Source of the DNA: Curvularia sp. ZM96
Lineage: Eukaryota > Ascomycota > Dothideomycetes > Pleosporales > Pleosporaceae
Assembly: GCA_022457065.1 (NCBI GenBank)
Contig: JAJGBQ010000001.1
Span: forward strand, 7,874,001-7,938,000
DNA: 64,000 bases
Direction of reading: 5' to 3'
Shown here: positions 1 to 12,057 of the stretch, piece by piece
Layout: each line of letters opens with the position of its first letter
Position numbering within the stretch: position 1 is the first letter of the stretch
The notes under the pieces: generated by a model
Database searches by the model: none
The model's input: only the letters and a program-made list of their open reading frames with translations
Told to the model about the DNA's origin: nothing
Program-made: the position numbers and the translations under genes

Positions 1-1152
1 CTTCGACTGATCCACAGGATCGATATTGATGTACATGACCGACGTAAGCGGGACCACCATTGCAAGCGCCTTGGCCGGGCAGCAGTAGCAGCAGGCAATG
101 ACATCCTTTTTCGGCAGCCAAAACGTAGCGGCTGTAAAGCAAATGGCTAACCAGATAAAGTATAGCGCAATGGTAATGAAGACAATAAAGATGATATTGG
201 AAGACTTGACGGCTTTGAATGCACCCGATGAGAAGGCCTGGTCAAACGTCTGCCACACCATGGTGAGCAGAGCTATGGATGACAACTTGAGCAGCTTCCA
301 ATCGAAAAAGACCTTTTTGGTCATCTTGGGGAACAAGCGCTGCACAATCTGGCCCGCAAGCATGGGTACAAAAAGCGACAGGCCGAGTTGCATAAAGACA
401 CGCTGGTAGATGTCGGCATAGCCAGAGCCACGCTGCAGCACCTTGCTGTACCAGGAACCAGTGGACAGGTACATTTGGAGTATCACAGGCGTCAGGAAGG
501 GGCAGAGAAACTGGCCGATGACAGATTGCACTACAGTCAGGGCGGCGTTTCCATGGGCTTGGCGCGTCATGACGACATTGCTGGACATGGTGGTGGGAGC
601 GCTGCCGACAAAGAGGAAGCCAATCAGTAGCCATGGGTCCATGAAGCGGGGATTTGTGGCGCACAGGCTGACAATGGCAAAGGTGGCAGCCGAGCAGACG
701 AGGTAGCACTGGAGCTGCACGAAGATATGTAGTTTCCAGCGCATGTAGTTGGCCAGCATGACCCGGGTATCGAGCGTGCAGCCATTGACGAAGAAGATGA
801 CGGAGACAGCCAGGTAAGTGATGACTGTTCGCTTGGTCCGCTGCTGGGATGCGGGGACTTGGACTTGGGAGGATAAGAGGACGACAGCACTCATTGCTAG
901 CAGAAACCACTGGTCTTTGACGAACCACTTGGCTACCTCGACTATCTTTGCGGCCTTGGATGTCTTCCTGCTCTTACGTTCGCTTCCGGGCTCCCTAGTC
1001 TCTTGGGCCGGCCTTTCCGGGGCGGAATGGCCAAGCACCGGGGGATCAGCATGGGTGGAGTCGATGTTGGTTCCTTCGCAGGTCCGTTGATCCGGCGTCG
1101 ATTTCTCCATACAGGCGGCTTTCGAGGAGACAAGATCACTGATGGTTGCCAT
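1..1152 (-). CDS. SBF-like (bile acid:Na+ symporter family) transporter, RCH1-like; 3' end outside window
   Basis: One open frame of 384 codons runs from an ATG at 1152 to the left edge without a stop, so the C terminus is missing. After a hydrophilic N-terminal region of about 80 residues come successive hydrophobic segments. The last visible part holds Cys-rich CYCCPAKALAM followed by VPL, which matches the conserved PAKTPAMGVPL-type signature of the fungal SBF-like (DUF4137) family that includes yeast Rch1. Family knowledge: these are plasma-membrane proteins linked to calcium homeostasis; the transported substrate is uncertain. No intron is needed. It is divergent from the MTHFSD-like gene, with 468 bp between the starts. 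Confidence 0.85.
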   Translation of the reverse strand, partial: MATISDLVSSKAACMEKSTPDQRTCEGTNIDSTHADPPVLGHSAPERPAQETREPGSERKSRKTSKAAKIVEVAKWFVKDQWFLLAMSAVVLLSSQVQVPASQQRTKRTVITYLAVSVIFFVNGCTLDTRVMLANYMRWKLHIFVQLQCYLVCSAATFAIVSLCATNPRFMDPWLLIGFLFVGSAPTTMSSNVVMTRQAHGNAALTVVQSVIGQFLCPFLTPVILQMYLSTGSWYSKVLQRGSGYADIYQRVFMQLGLSLFVPMLAGQIVQRLFPKMTKKVFFDWKLLKLSSIALLTMVWQTFDQAFSSGAFKAVKSSNIIFIVFITIALYFIWLAICFTAATFWLPKKDVIACCYCCPAKALAMVVPLTSVMYINIDPVDQSK

Positions 1153-1620
1153 GATGCAGCTGGCGGTGGACGTAGTGCATCGACGAGTCCATAAATAGGC
1201 CAGGATATGCCGCTCTTCGGCAACACGCAGGCTACTTGGCCAGATAGCCGACTGCTGGGGATCGGCGTACTTGGGGTATTTATTGCCGGGACGCCCGCAT
1301 GTGCGGAAGAGACCGGAGAGGCCGGCAGCCGCGAAAACTCTGCCTCAGGAATGTCAAGTATGGCGAGCCCTGGCCGTCGAGTTGCACCGAACAGACAAAG
1401 AGGGATGAAACCTGGCGCGAGGCTGGCTGCACCGTACGCGCTGCGAAGGCTTTTCTTAGTCATCCGCCAGAACCACCCCCGCGTCTTCTAGAACCATGGC
1501 CTTCCCCGTCTGTCTGTATCCAGACTTTCGCCCGCCCTGCCCATCCTTCCCCCAGACAAGCCTGTCTGCACCGCCCCAAACTTTGTAGCCGCCCGCCCGT
1601 TTCGAGCCAGATTCACACCA
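1153..1620. promoter_or_regulatory. Divergent intergenic region, SBF-like / MTHFSD-like
   Basis: This is 468 bp between two divergent start codons and must hold both promoters. It is GC-rich and then C/T-rich towards 1500-1600, as is common upstream of fungal start codons. No conserved element was identified. Confidence 0.5.
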
Positions 1621-2523
1621 ATGGCGGCCCGCCCCTCCTCCGACGAACGCTCACGGCTGATTTGGTCGCGCGTCTACCAGGAGCTAATCCAGGATGCCGT
1701 TCCTGACGCGCGCTTCAACTATGACTTCATGTCTTTTACGCCTGATTTCAGAGGCTCTCTTGCCGCCATCGATCGCTTAACCGCACTGCCATGTTACCAG
1801 GCTGCCAACGTCATTCTCGTGACCCCGGACAACAGCCTCGAACACTTGCGAGCACGAGCGCTTCGAGATGGAAAACGTCTGCTTGTCGCTACCTATCGGT
1901 TGCGCAGAGGCTTCATCCTGCTGCATCCGGGACGCATCGACGAGAGCAGATACCACCTCGCCGCCTGTCTCGATGGCATGGAGAAACCGGGCATCGGCCG
2001 GCCCGTTACTCTCGCACAAATACGTGACGAGGGCCTAAAAATCGACATGTGCGTTACAGGCGGCCTCATCTTCAATATCCAAGGCGTCACCATATGGGAG
2101 GGAGAAAATCTTTTCGAAGTACAGTGGGCGCTGCTACAAGACATAGGTGCACTACCACCCAACACACCCGTCGCTGCAATTGCGCATGCATGCCAAGTAG
2201 TCGACGAGTCAAGACTGAGCATGGAAGTGATCAAACCAACCAGGCCCGGCGAAGTGCAGTGCGACTTTGTTGTCACACCAGAGGCCATGTTCCAGGTCAC
2301 TGGAGCCGTCAAACCTACTGGCTGCCTCAACTTTGACACTGTAGATCCAGAAGGTCTCCAACATATACCACCACTCCAGGAACTACGGGGCATACGTATG
2401 ATGGAGAACATTATGCAAAAAGAGGGTTTCGCGCCCGAGGAGAAAAAGCAACAGGCATCGTCTGCAGAGGAACAGATGGGCATTGATATCATAGATAAGC
2501 TAATGCAAAATTACAAAAGTTGA
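1621..2523 (+). CDS. Methenyltetrahydrofolate synthase domain-containing (MTHFSD-like) protein
   Basis: A 300-residue single-exon protein. The sequence resembles the 5-formyltetrahydrofolate cyclo-ligase-like fold of MTHFSD proteins: an N-terminal helical part, a central stretch around residues 60-100 with the motif ANVILVTPDNSLEHLR, and a GGLIFN segment near residue 147. Family knowledge: MTHFSD proteins share the cyclo-ligase fold, but enzymatic activity is not established for most of them. The residues after 260 form a charged tail (EEKKQQ). The ATG at 1621 is the first in frame and follows a C-rich leader. It is not certain that this is a true folate enzyme rather than a domain relative. 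Confidence 0.8.
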   Translation: MAARPSSDERSRLIWSRVYQELIQDAVPDARFNYDFMSFTPDFRGSLAAIDRLTALPCYQAANVILVTPDNSLEHLRARALRDGKRLLVATYRLRRGFILLHPGRIDESRYHLAACLDGMEKPGIGRPVTLAQIRDEGLKIDMCVTGGLIFNIQGVTIWEGENLFEVQWALLQDIGALPPNTPVAAIAHACQVVDESRLSMEVIKPTRPGEVQCDFVVTPEAMFQVTGAVKPTGCLNFDTVDPEGLQHIPPLQELRGIRMMENIMQKEGFAPEEKKQQASSAEEQMGIDIIDKLMQNYKS

Positions 2524-3853
2524 AAGAAAATCTAATTGCCTTTTTCTATCCTTACTTTCTTGTTCTCTGCTCGACACTGTCTGTATGGTGAAAAAAACTC
2601 ATGCGTTGATTTTTTATTAATTCTCTCCTCTTTCCACCATAATAATCTTTCACTCACGTCTCCAATTGCCACCACCAAAACAAGGATATGCCGAGTTGGC
2701 TGGCGCAGCGCTAACCCCTTCACCACCCGTAAACCCTACTTTTTTCTCACCTCATCCACTAGTCGCCCCTACGAATGGGCTGAGCTTCCCAAGGAACACA
2801 ACGCGGCGCCTCCCGCTCTCCGCCAAATCGATTACCTAGCTAGATATAAGGTTATCCCACCTCCCCCCGCGGACAAAGTTTTTCGCCCTTTCGGTCCGTT
2901 AGCCGCGGATCTTCCAGAACTTTTTTTCTCCCTCTCTCTTCTGCGTAGAATAGGAAGGTATAGCGGGTTCTAATCTAGGAAGTGTTTGTAAGATGACGGT
3001 TCAGATTGGGCATCGGTAGGTGACACCTTGAATGCAAGAGTTGGAACGAGGCATTTGGGTGCTAGAAAATCGGCAAAGGACTGGGCGAGTGCGATAGTGA
3101 GGTAGCACAACGCAAAAAGTCAGAAAATGGTAATAGGTTTCTGGAAAGGCTACAGGACTACAGGTTTATCTCGTTGGGACAAACCCCATGCTTGGTTGTA
3201 GTATCGTGATGAGAGGCCAAACTACCTTGGCAATGATCATTCTTCCAAGGGCAAAGCCATGGCCGTTGCAATCGACAGATATGTTATGAGCGGCTTTACT
3301 TTTCAGCGTTAGAATGATGCAAGAGCCTTCGTAATTATTTGAAGCTATTTGTTGAATCTTATTCCTGATGTTTAAGGTTTAACATTATGTGAATTGAGAA
3401 AAAACATCACTGGCTAGTAAAACGCGACAGAATGTTCCAGTCCTATTGGAAACCTATGATTGTTTATTTAACAAACACTAGATGCAGTTATGATTGTATA
3501 CAAAAGCGCTTACTTAGCGCATATCAATTGGCAAAAACGAGGTTTACGTCGAAGTTTTCCAGAACAGATCCACAACGGACCCTGATCTCTTCAGCCAATG
3601 AAACGCAGCGAGTGACATACCAATGCCTCGGCCACGATATGTCACCATCTTATCGATAGCTGTCACCATGTCTCGCAACAACAGGCCTAGTTACGTATCT
3701 GTACCATGAATCCAAAATAAAATCCTATAACGAAGAACTAAACCACCTACCTGCAACTCATTCATGTTACTACATCGCCCGCTCTTCCGCCTCACCAGTT
3801 GCCGCAACACAAATTTCAAGCGCTCATTTTCGCGCTCAATTATTCCAGCAGCC
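2524..3853. other. Intergenic region, MTHFSD-like to ArsH
   Basis: About 1.3 kb. It holds a T/C-rich stretch at 2536-2660 and a 145-codon open frame (2536-2973) with no recognisable domain and a low-complexity start, not annotated as a gene. The rest has short frames only. The ArsH promoter should lie at the 3' end. Confidence 0.4.
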
Positions 3854-4926
3854 ATGAACGGCGATCTAAACAACACATCAGCAGAGCGTATCCGAGCAGC
3901 AATTACCATAGACCCTGCTTACCAACACACGTCACTTGCTATTCCCGCCCACGAAGACGATGCCGCGATCCGCCAGACATACCGACCCTTTTTACTCGAC
4001 GCCCAGCATGCAGATAGCGACTGGATCGCGCAGCTCGAGCTCAGCACAGCGCTGAAAATGGTAGATGAGCAGGTCCTCCAACGTGGAGGCGACAGGATAA
4101 AAGTCCTTGTTTTATACGGTAGCATGCGAGAACGGTAAATTTCACTCACCAAGATCCATTTCTTGAATTTTTTTCCCTTCGTATGAACGGCAGCTAAACG
4201 TGTATCTAGGTCGTATTCTCGTCTTCTTGCTTATGAAGCCAGTCGTATTTTGTTCCGGCTCGGATGCGACGTCCGCGTGTTCAACCCGAGTGGACTACCT
4301 GTAAAAGACGATGTGCAGCACTCGCACGAAAAGGTACAGGAGCTGCGCGAGCTCAGCAAGTGGAGTGACGGGCATGTTTGGGTGAGCCCTGAGCAGCACG
4401 GAAATCTTGTAAGCATATTATTCTGCTTCCCTTTATTGTACTTCACCTCGTGCATGTAACTGACACCTGCAACTCTTAGACTGCCGTGTTCAAGAACCAG
4501 ATTGACTGGATACCGCTTTCCACTGGTTCTGTGCGGCCAACTCAAGGACGCACTTTGGCCATAGCGCAGGTCAACGGTGGATCGCAAAGTTTTAACACTG
4601 TCAATTCTCTCCGGGTCCTTGGCCGGTGGATGCGCATGTTTACTATCCCCAACCAGAGTTCAATTCCCATGGCTTACAAACATTTCACCGATGAGGATGC
4701 AGATGAAGGAGGGAGCAGGCTCATGCCTAGTGGCAATAGGGACAGGCTAGTTGACTGTATGGAGGAATTTGTAAAGTACACCTTGGTCATGCGGCCGCAC
4801 TTTGACCTGTTTGGCGATCGGTATAGCGAGAGGGAGGAGAAGAGGATCAAGGAGGAAAAGAAAAGGAAAGAAGAAGAGGAAAACTCGTCGGACGTGGTGA
4901 ACAACGTTTCCTTGAAAGATATATAA
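3854..4926 (+). CDS. arsH: ArsH, NADPH-dependent FMN reductase-type organoarsenical oxidase
   Basis: Three exons (3854-4134, 4210-4408, 4480-4926) join in phase to 308 residues. The flavodoxin-like core is visible: VLVLYGSMRERSYSR is the FMN phosphate-binding loop, spanning the first splice junction. VSPEQHGN and FKNQIDWIPLSTGSVRPTQG, across and after the second junction, are hallmark ArsH segments. Family knowledge: ArsH oxidises trivalent organoarsenicals and can reduce quinones or metals using NADPH. The C-terminal tail is Glu/Lys-rich. An in-frame ATG at 3764 would add 30 residues; 3854 was preferred because homologues usually begin close to it. No other arsenic gene is nearby. Confidence 0.93.
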
Positions 4927-7900
4927 TAGATGATGCCGTGGCGTCGTTGGTTACCTGTAATATAGACTCCATCGAGGTTTTGTTGGAGGTTTTGCAGACA
5001 CAATAGATTTTGATAGATGATGTCGCATACATACGCAAATACAAGACAACGTTTAGGCAGCATATGGCTCCGCCTTTACGAAGCAAGTATATCTTATTAG
5101 TGCAAAAGCTGCTGGATGCGCAAATCTGTCTGCTTCGTAATCTGCTTTGGTTAGTTTGGTGCAGTATATGAGTAACTTGGCTCTGAATATCACTGGGATC
5201 TGAAGAAAAGAAAAACAGGTTGGATAGTAAAAGCTATGGCGCTGCAGCTGCCTCGGCTGAATTCATCGCTTGGGGAAGATGTTCCACTCACTGCTCCAAC
5301 CTATCCTCTTGTCGCGGAGCGCTTGGGTGAAGTCGGATCAGCTACCCAAAGCAGATCGTAATCCCGTGTGTAAAGAATTAACAAATAGGAGGGAGACTCT
5401 CAGAAATGACATTGCAGAGTTGAGTTTTGCAGCCTGTGGAGCTGTGGGAGGAGTTTCGTGCAACCCGTTTTGTTTTTCTGCCCATTGGATTATTGTCAGT
5501 CTGAGAGGTCACTTGTCGCTGAAGATTGTTTGGTCAAGCTTTTTGGAGTATCAGACATGGTGTGAGTACTTCCAGATCGCACTGATTTCTGAAGTTCAGC
5601 TGTAATGCCGAACCATTGACAAACACCGTGCTACCCGCTGTTCCCACGTTGAAGCGTGAACTGCCCATGGAGGTTTCAACAACTGCCGAATGTCCCGGTT
5701 TGAGTTTCGGAAGAGCAGGCATATCTACCTTGCCAGGGAATTGAACTCCTTGATGTCGGCCAAGGTGTATCTTGGAGTCGGCTCGGACGTCCCCACATAT
5801 CAAGCTTTATAGCCGATCGGACATACGGAGTATGTATACTCGAACCGCGTGATTGCTGGTGCTCAGGGAGGCACAGAGATGCACTAGGTATGGAGGATTC
5901 CGTCCACAGACAGCCTGGCTGGTTAGCGAGAGATGTATAGAAAAGAAGTTTATAGTACTCTTAGTCTGGCAATTCGCACTCCAAGAGACACAAAAATGCT
6001 TTGCTATACCGGCCTTACCCTATCGGGTTGACAGCGGGATCTTCGTCCGGCTTGTATGCAGCGTGATACGGAAGCGTGGTGTCAAGTGACCCTGAACCAG
6101 TTGGAAAGCTAGGGTATGCGTGTGAAGAATGTGAGCTGCGATGGCCTAGAAGCGGGGTGTTATCGAAACAAATATTTTCTTCACTATTGATTTGTTTCGT
6201 TTCTTCGGTACCAGCTTTGGGATCCTTGACCTTCCCTATTGGTAAGCGTCACCAGGTGCAATGGCAAAGGCATTGGAGATATGGACCCGCGGAATAACGC
6301 TAGGCCTCATCAGTAGGGTATAGTCTTATAATCCCTACCTATTTTATAGAGCACTCTAGGCTATAAATGTGTTCAAAGGGGGAAGGTACGTTTTGTTGAG
6401 CACCACATCCGATAACCAACCAATCTCGAACGAGACGCGGCCTGTGGGGTCTTGTGTCTGCCGGGTTGCCGACGGCAGTTTGACATGCGCAGAGCCCCTG
6501 CGTCTGAAACACTAACGGCGTTGATTCAGGCAGCGTGGAAGCCTTCCACGGAGACAGTCGGCACTGGTACTCGGATACTAGATGTCGTCACCAGCTGGTG
6601 CGCGGAGATGGTCCAAAGCCTGGCCCTTGTATGATCTCCGCGCCACGCTGCAGCACAATGCAGGAGGCACACTGACAAGCCATTGTTGCACAACAGTCAG
6701 GGAGCATGCGTGATATGTGTGGAGCAACTTGGCGCAGCCGTTTGCCTGGGCCGTATCTTGTACTGCATGCAGCTTGGGGCAGTTGACCGCCACACACACT
6801 ACAATGCAAGGATCTAGCGTCAGCGCCTCCATCCACCGCGGAGCAGCAGAAGATGAGTAAGCCAAAATTTCCCGTAGTTGCAATGCAACGACGACAAGCG
6901 AGAAAGTCGCAAGCAACGATCACTAAATGTTCCGGAGCCTGAGCCGTGTCAGGAGGCGTATGTCTGGGGGTGACATGTGCGGCTCGCGTACGTTGGACGT
7001 TGCCTATCCTTGCTCATCAGGGTAAGTCGATTATTCTGATCCGCTGGAGCGAATGTCACTGTCTGTACGATCAGGCTCATGTTTTGGTGAACCGAATGAC
7101 TTCATCCCATAAAGTTCGGTACTAAAAGCTGGTGTACCAACCTGCGAACGTGGCGCTCAGACAAATCACCAGCCGTCGGGCTATTCTCTCTGGTTGGGAT
7201 TGGGTGCCCGCTGAATCTAAGTTTGAGTTGCGGGAGCCGGGCCTTCATGCGACGATTTCTGCGCGCGGGACAGTACGGAAGTACTGCAAATGCCCCCAGG
7301 TATAGGGCGAAGGTCGAGCTTTGTGTATCCAGAACTAACTCCAAGTGCCGATGGCCGCGGCACGAGTCAGCTAGCGCACCACAGGTCCGGCAGGCTGATG
7401 CTGCGCAGCACACTGGCAACTTGGGAGGCCTGGTTTGGCCATGCTTTTTGAGCGCCACCCATCCCCGTCCCTGTGAGCGTCCCCGTGAGCCATGGTGCTT
7501 GACAAGGCATGAGAGATCCCTCGGCATCCAGCTCAGCGAAGGAGCATATAGTGGGCAAGCTTGCATGGGGTCCACCGAACCATCGACGACGCAGGTTAGG
7601 TCCATTAGCGGCCGCATGCTCCCGTGGCTGGGCCTGTCGAGCATTTCCAAGTCGAGGGCGCCGGCAGTGAGGTGAGGGTTGGCTGGAGTGAAGCTTGCGG
7701 GTAAAAAGGAACTGCACGACTGTGCGTCGACAAACAGCATTGGGCGTGAAGGGTGTCCGGGGAGTGGAGCGGGCTGGGAGAGCTGCACGCGATACAGGAG
7801 AGGGCAAGATTTTCGCGGCCTAGTCCAAAGAGGCCTAGCGCGCATGTGTCCCACCGCCACGCGAAACCTCGAGCCAGCCGCCTTGCCGTCTAGAGACAGA

Positions 7901-8519
7901 CAAGCATCCACACTGCCTACACCACGACGACGACGCCTACGTCGCTGGCCCAGCCGTTGCTTTTGACTTTGACTACCGCGAGGGCGTTGTCTCAGGTACC
8001 CGCCCGCCAAACCACCCCAATGGCTGCACCGCCGAGACGACGACCGAGACAATGCCAGCACGCCCTCGACGGACAGCCCATCCATCTCAAGTGGAGCACT
8101 GGACTTCTGTTTTCGCTCTGGACTTCTGCTTTCGCTCTGGTCCTCATGGCCCAATCTCGTTTACCAGCACATCACTACTATTCCCATCAGTCCCTGCCCA
8201 CGCGTCCTGGGATCGCCTGCCGTGCATGACTGAACGACATGCCAAATCCATGGGCCATGTCCTAGCTCCACGGGTAAACGCCCATGTTGGTAATTGCCTC
8301 GCTGAAACGGACCAGACCCTGGATCCAGTATCGCGAAGCCGCGCAGTGACCCACCTCTCTCGTGGCGGCATGCATGATGCATTCCTCCCTATCGCCCGCC
8401 TCGGCAAAAACAATCCTACTCACGTAAAAGAAAGACGCCCCCTCAGCCGTCATGCTCGTGCCCATTTTGGGGCTCTTTGTTGCTGCGTGAGCATCCAGTG
8501 CTTCGACTTCACCACCATC
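4927..8519. other. Long gene-poor intergenic region
   Basis: About 3.6 kb without a supportable gene. The part at 7100-8150 is GC-rich and contains a 350-codon antisense frame (7102-8154) of Arg/Ser/Pro-rich low complexity with no domain. A 19-bp tandem duplication lies at 8099-8136. No transposon ends, tRNA or rRNA were seen. Confidence 0.4.
8099..8136. repeat. 19-bp tandem duplication
   Basis: The unit CTGGACTTCTGTTTTCGCT is followed immediately by a copy that differs by a single T-to-C change. It lies about 400 bp upstream of the receptor start codon and may be part of its leader or promoter. Confidence 0.7.
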
Positions 8520-9883
8520 ATGGCCGTTCCCAACCGAGGCCCCGAGCTGCTTGCAGTCAACATTGCCTTTGTAACGACGGCCGTCTCGGCATGTCTCCTT
8601 AGGTGCTATGTCCGCGTGAGAATGGTAAAGGCCTTTGGTCTCGACGACTGGCTTATGGTCATTGCAACAGTGAGTGAAGCCGAATCAACAAAAGCCAGTG
8701 AGCATCTGTCTAACATGCTGTTCAGCTCTTCTTCATAGCCTACACAACATCATCTTGCATTGGTGTCGGGTATGGAACCGGACGTCACCACCATGACCTG
8801 CCCATCGAAGGCGTGCAGAATGCAAAGCACGCCTGGTATTTCTGCTACCTGTTCTACTCGTGGTCCATGATATGCTCCAAAATGTCGATTGGATTCCTGC
8901 TGTTGCGCATCAGTGTTCGAAGACTTCACACTTGGTGAGTTGCCCAAGCAAGGTGGCGTAGGCGTGCAGCAGACTAACCATCACAGGATCATCTACGGCG
9001 CCATGTTGATTTCAGTCGTTGCCGGAGGAACTTTCTTCTTTGTCTGCCTTTTCCAGTGCTACCCCATCTCTTACATGTGGGACCGCACTTCGCAACAGGG
9101 CAAATGCATCGACAATACTGTCATTTCCGTCCTTGGTTATGTGTACAGTGTCTTCAGCATCATTTCCGATTTTACCTTTGCCATCATCCCTGGATTCCTT
9201 GTCTGGCACCTGCAGTTGAAGACAAGGGCAAAGGTTGCTTTGATTCCCTTGATTACCATGGGTTGCATCGCAAGTGCTGCCGTCATCGCACGTCTGCCAT
9301 TTGTCCACTACTTCAACTCACCCGACTTCCTCTGTAGGTGCTCGCTACTTTGTATTCGCATCACACACTGACTTCTGCAGGGTCCACACTTGATATTGCC
9401 ATCTGGTCTTCAGTTGAACAAGGCCTTGCTATCACCGCTGGCAGTCTTGCAACCCTTCGCCCACTCTTCTTCATCGTCATGCACAAGCTCGGACTAACCA
9501 CGCACAACCCCTCTGCCTATCGCCCTTCAGCCTACGCTATGTCTGCACCACTCCCAGAAAATGCCGCTGCCACCGGTACAAATTCCAAGGCGGAAAAGCT
9601 ACGACCGGATCTATACAAGCTCTCCGCCACCGTCAAGACCCGCACTTCAGAAGAAGAATTAGCGATGGGAAGGATGAAGTCGCCCAATTGGTACCCAAAC
9701 GCCCCACAAAACTCCAAGAAAAGTACTCGTATCGACAATTCGGATAACGATAGTGAAAAGAGCTTGAGGATCAAGAGCTCACGGAGCAGCACCGAGGACG
9801 ACTTCCAGGGAATCATGGTATCAAAGTCATTTTACATCACAGATGAGGAGAGGGGCTCAGTCATTTCTGCACCCTACAGATGA
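8520..9883 (+). CDS. Pth11-like integral membrane protein (fungal rhodopsin-like domain)
   Basis: Four exons (8520-8669, 8726-8934, 8987-9333, 9381-9883) join to 402 residues. The order of features is typical of the fungal rhodopsin-like (PF20684-type) family: an N-terminal membrane segment, a CYVRVRMVKAFGLDDWLM loop, the IGVGYGTGRH motif, a CSKMSIGFLLLRI membrane helix, WDRTSQQGKCI, and a last membrane unit with SSVEQGLAITAGSLATLRPL. About seven hydrophobic segments are followed by a hydrophilic Ser/Lys-rich tail of some 120 residues. No N-terminal CFEM cysteine domain is present. Family knowledge: relatives include Magnaporthe Pth11, a putative surface-sensing GPCR. Ligand and coupling are unknown. 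Confidence 0.88.
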
Positions 9884-12057
9884 GGTGATAGAACAGCACA
9901 CCCTACAATGCTCCAATCATGCAAGCTATGTCGCCTTGATGACGTCAGCTGTCAGTTTGATGGCGTCAGTTGTCGGTGTTTTTCACACCAGGCTAAAGCT
10001 AGGACGTGGCATCTCCATCGGCATTGCACCCAGGACCTCTAGAGTCCTTTTCTCGATGCCGACACCAGGTGATCAAGGACAACTCTCTCTGCTTCTACCG
10101 CAACAGTCATTGCGCTGTCAACAAATATCCCATACCATGAGGTAGCTCAATTGAGCCCCCAGGAATTTGAATGCACGATGCAGCAAAGGTCGTCACTTCA
10201 CTGTGAACCATGTTATCTTTGCCGCAATGCGTACTTGGACAGATCGGCCTCGTGGATACAGGATGCCATCGGTATTGATCCGACACGTCTTGGATGCAGG
10301 ACCTGTTCCACACTGCTGTCAGCGAATCGTGTCCTGCTGTCAGCCTTCCCTGCGCTATCCGCATAAGGAGAGCGGCACAAAAAAAACAGACGCGTGAGAG
10401 TATAACGCATCTGAGGTACATCCCGTACCTGGTTTCTTGTACAACACCATCATCACGACCAACGGCCTTTTCCTTATAACTTTTACATATACCCACGCGA
10501 TATAGTTAGATACCTTAATAGTTAACCAACCAACAACAAGTAAAAAAATCAGTAGCACAATGACAACCTCCTTACCAGGGAAGATCCTCAGAGCAGACAA
10601 CATCATCTGTGGTGCCAAACGTACAAGTTTCTGTGTTGGACTCATGACTCTCAGGTCGAGACCGCGTTTGAGTGGTCTAGACTAATCCGAACATCTAGAT
10701 TATGTGATCTGGTAGTTCGTAGCGCAAGCCTCTAAATCTGCAGACCCGAGTTTGCAGATCTCGAATTCAACTGTTTGTGGGGCGCGGGCAAGCCGCGCCG
10801 CCGCCGCCATGACGTTTTCACTCAAGCAGGATAGAAGCGAGTGACGAAGAAGGGTGCAAAGCGGAAAAAAAGTACCAGTATGGTCTAACACACACGCATA
10901 CAGCTTGTTTAGTATCACGAACGTATCGTAATCGAGATGCATATGCGGTACCCTCGCCTCACTCCTTCGCCGCACACAAGTATGCCATCCTCCCCGCATA
11001 CTCCCGGCAACCGGATCGACAAAGTAGTACGTCCCACACACAACGAATAATGCAACGCCGCAATGTCATGACTGCTACTTCGGCAAAAGCTACTGATAGC
11101 CCCGACACGTCCGTGTAGCGTACCAAGCACAAGAAGGGACCAAGATACGTTAGAAAGCTTGCAGCCTGGAAAATTTCCGGCTAGCGCATTGGTCTAGCGA
11201 GTTGCTGGCGCAGGTGATGGTCGCGGAGTATATCGACGCCCTGCGCTGCAAGCCGGTGGCTAACGCCTAGGCTGTCTCTGTGGGAGATGAAAGCACATGG
11301 CACTTCGGCAAGTTGCGTTAGTGATCTTAGTAGCTGTTAAGCGTTGCGCAGGAAAAAATACCGGTACCTGATGTGTTCTGCATCGTGCTCTGCTTGCAAT
11401 CTTCAACAACATTCTCGTGTGTATACATTCGTGTACCCCCCACCCCCCTTTTATTTTCTTTTTCTTTTCACAACCAATTCCAGCACGTAGTTTTGGTATA
11501 TGCACGAGACAGGCGGTCGATCGCCATGATACGGTACAGCTGTAATGCACGATTGATTCAGGAATTATCGTTTCATGATTAGTGCTCGTATAACCCGCCA
11601 CTCTCCTTGGCTATGTAGAATTGTCATGCTTGTTAGTGTTCCTAGTCTAACAGCCGCCCCCCGGTTTCGCACGACCATGACGAGTAAGCAGCCCGCCACT
11701 GCTGGCGATGTCATCCTTGTGCGATGATCGACCGGGGGAAGGAGATCACAGATGGGGTTTTTTGTTTCTGCACACTGGATTGGAGGGGTAAGGTGACGTG
11801 CTTGATTGGGGTGCTGGGATTATGCTTGCTGAATCAGTGCTTGCTTGGCAATGTAGTCCAGAGAACCGAGGTAGAGTGGCTTGTATCCTACATATGTTCT
11901 TGCTTTTTCTCAACATTTGATTGGTTATATGGGTCCATGTAGAAGATCAACTTTTGGGTCTAGAACAATTCTCCGAGTCAGGATGGTGATGCAAAGGATT
12001 TTAGAGACTACGTGGATGTATTCCAAATATGTACGTGTTTGAAAATAGAACCTATGT
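9884..12057. other. Intergenic region, receptor to histidine phosphatase (3' ends converge)
   Basis: About 2.2 kb between two convergent genes. A 21-bp imperfect tandem repeat with a TGACGTCA site lies at 9936-9976. A 96-codon antisense frame (10355-10645) encodes one hydrophobic segment and basic residues but has no family support. The rest shows nothing coding. Confidence 0.4.
9936..9976. repeat. Imperfect 20/21-bp tandem repeat containing a CRE-like palindrome
   Basis: Two adjacent units read TTGATGACGTCAGCTGTCAG and TTTGATGGCGTCAGTTGTCGG. The first contains the palindrome TGACGTCA (9940-9947), a consensus for ATF/CREB-type bZIP factors. The second has a one-base change there. They lie just downstream of the receptor stop codon. 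Confidence 0.6.

Noticed and set aside
242..928. 228-codon minus-strand frame
   Set aside because: It overlaps the SBF-like transporter in another frame; the transporter frame has family motifs and membrane segments.
2536..2973. 145-codon frame after the MTHFSD-like gene, and a tRNA-like A-box near 2700
   Set aside because: The frame begins in a T/C-rich tract and has no recognisable domain; no B box follows the A-box-like sequence, so no tRNA.
1..4926. Possible arsenic gene cluster (SBF-like transporter plus ArsH)
   Set aside because: The transporter resembles Rch1 rather than Acr3, the two genes are separated by the MTHFSD-like gene, and no arsenate reductase or ArsR-like gene is near.
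5831..5853. Possible tRNA on the minus strand (GGTTCGAG)
   Set aside because: The B-box-like sequence lacks the pairing T stem and no A box or acceptor stem is present.
7102..8154. 350-codon open frame on the minus strand
   Set aside because: Arg/Ser/Pro-rich with no domain, in a GC-rich stretch where stop codons are rare; no splice or start context supports a gene.
10355..10645. 96-codon frame with a hydrophobic segment
   Set aside because: Single membrane-like stretch only, no homologue recognised, no promoter or splice support.
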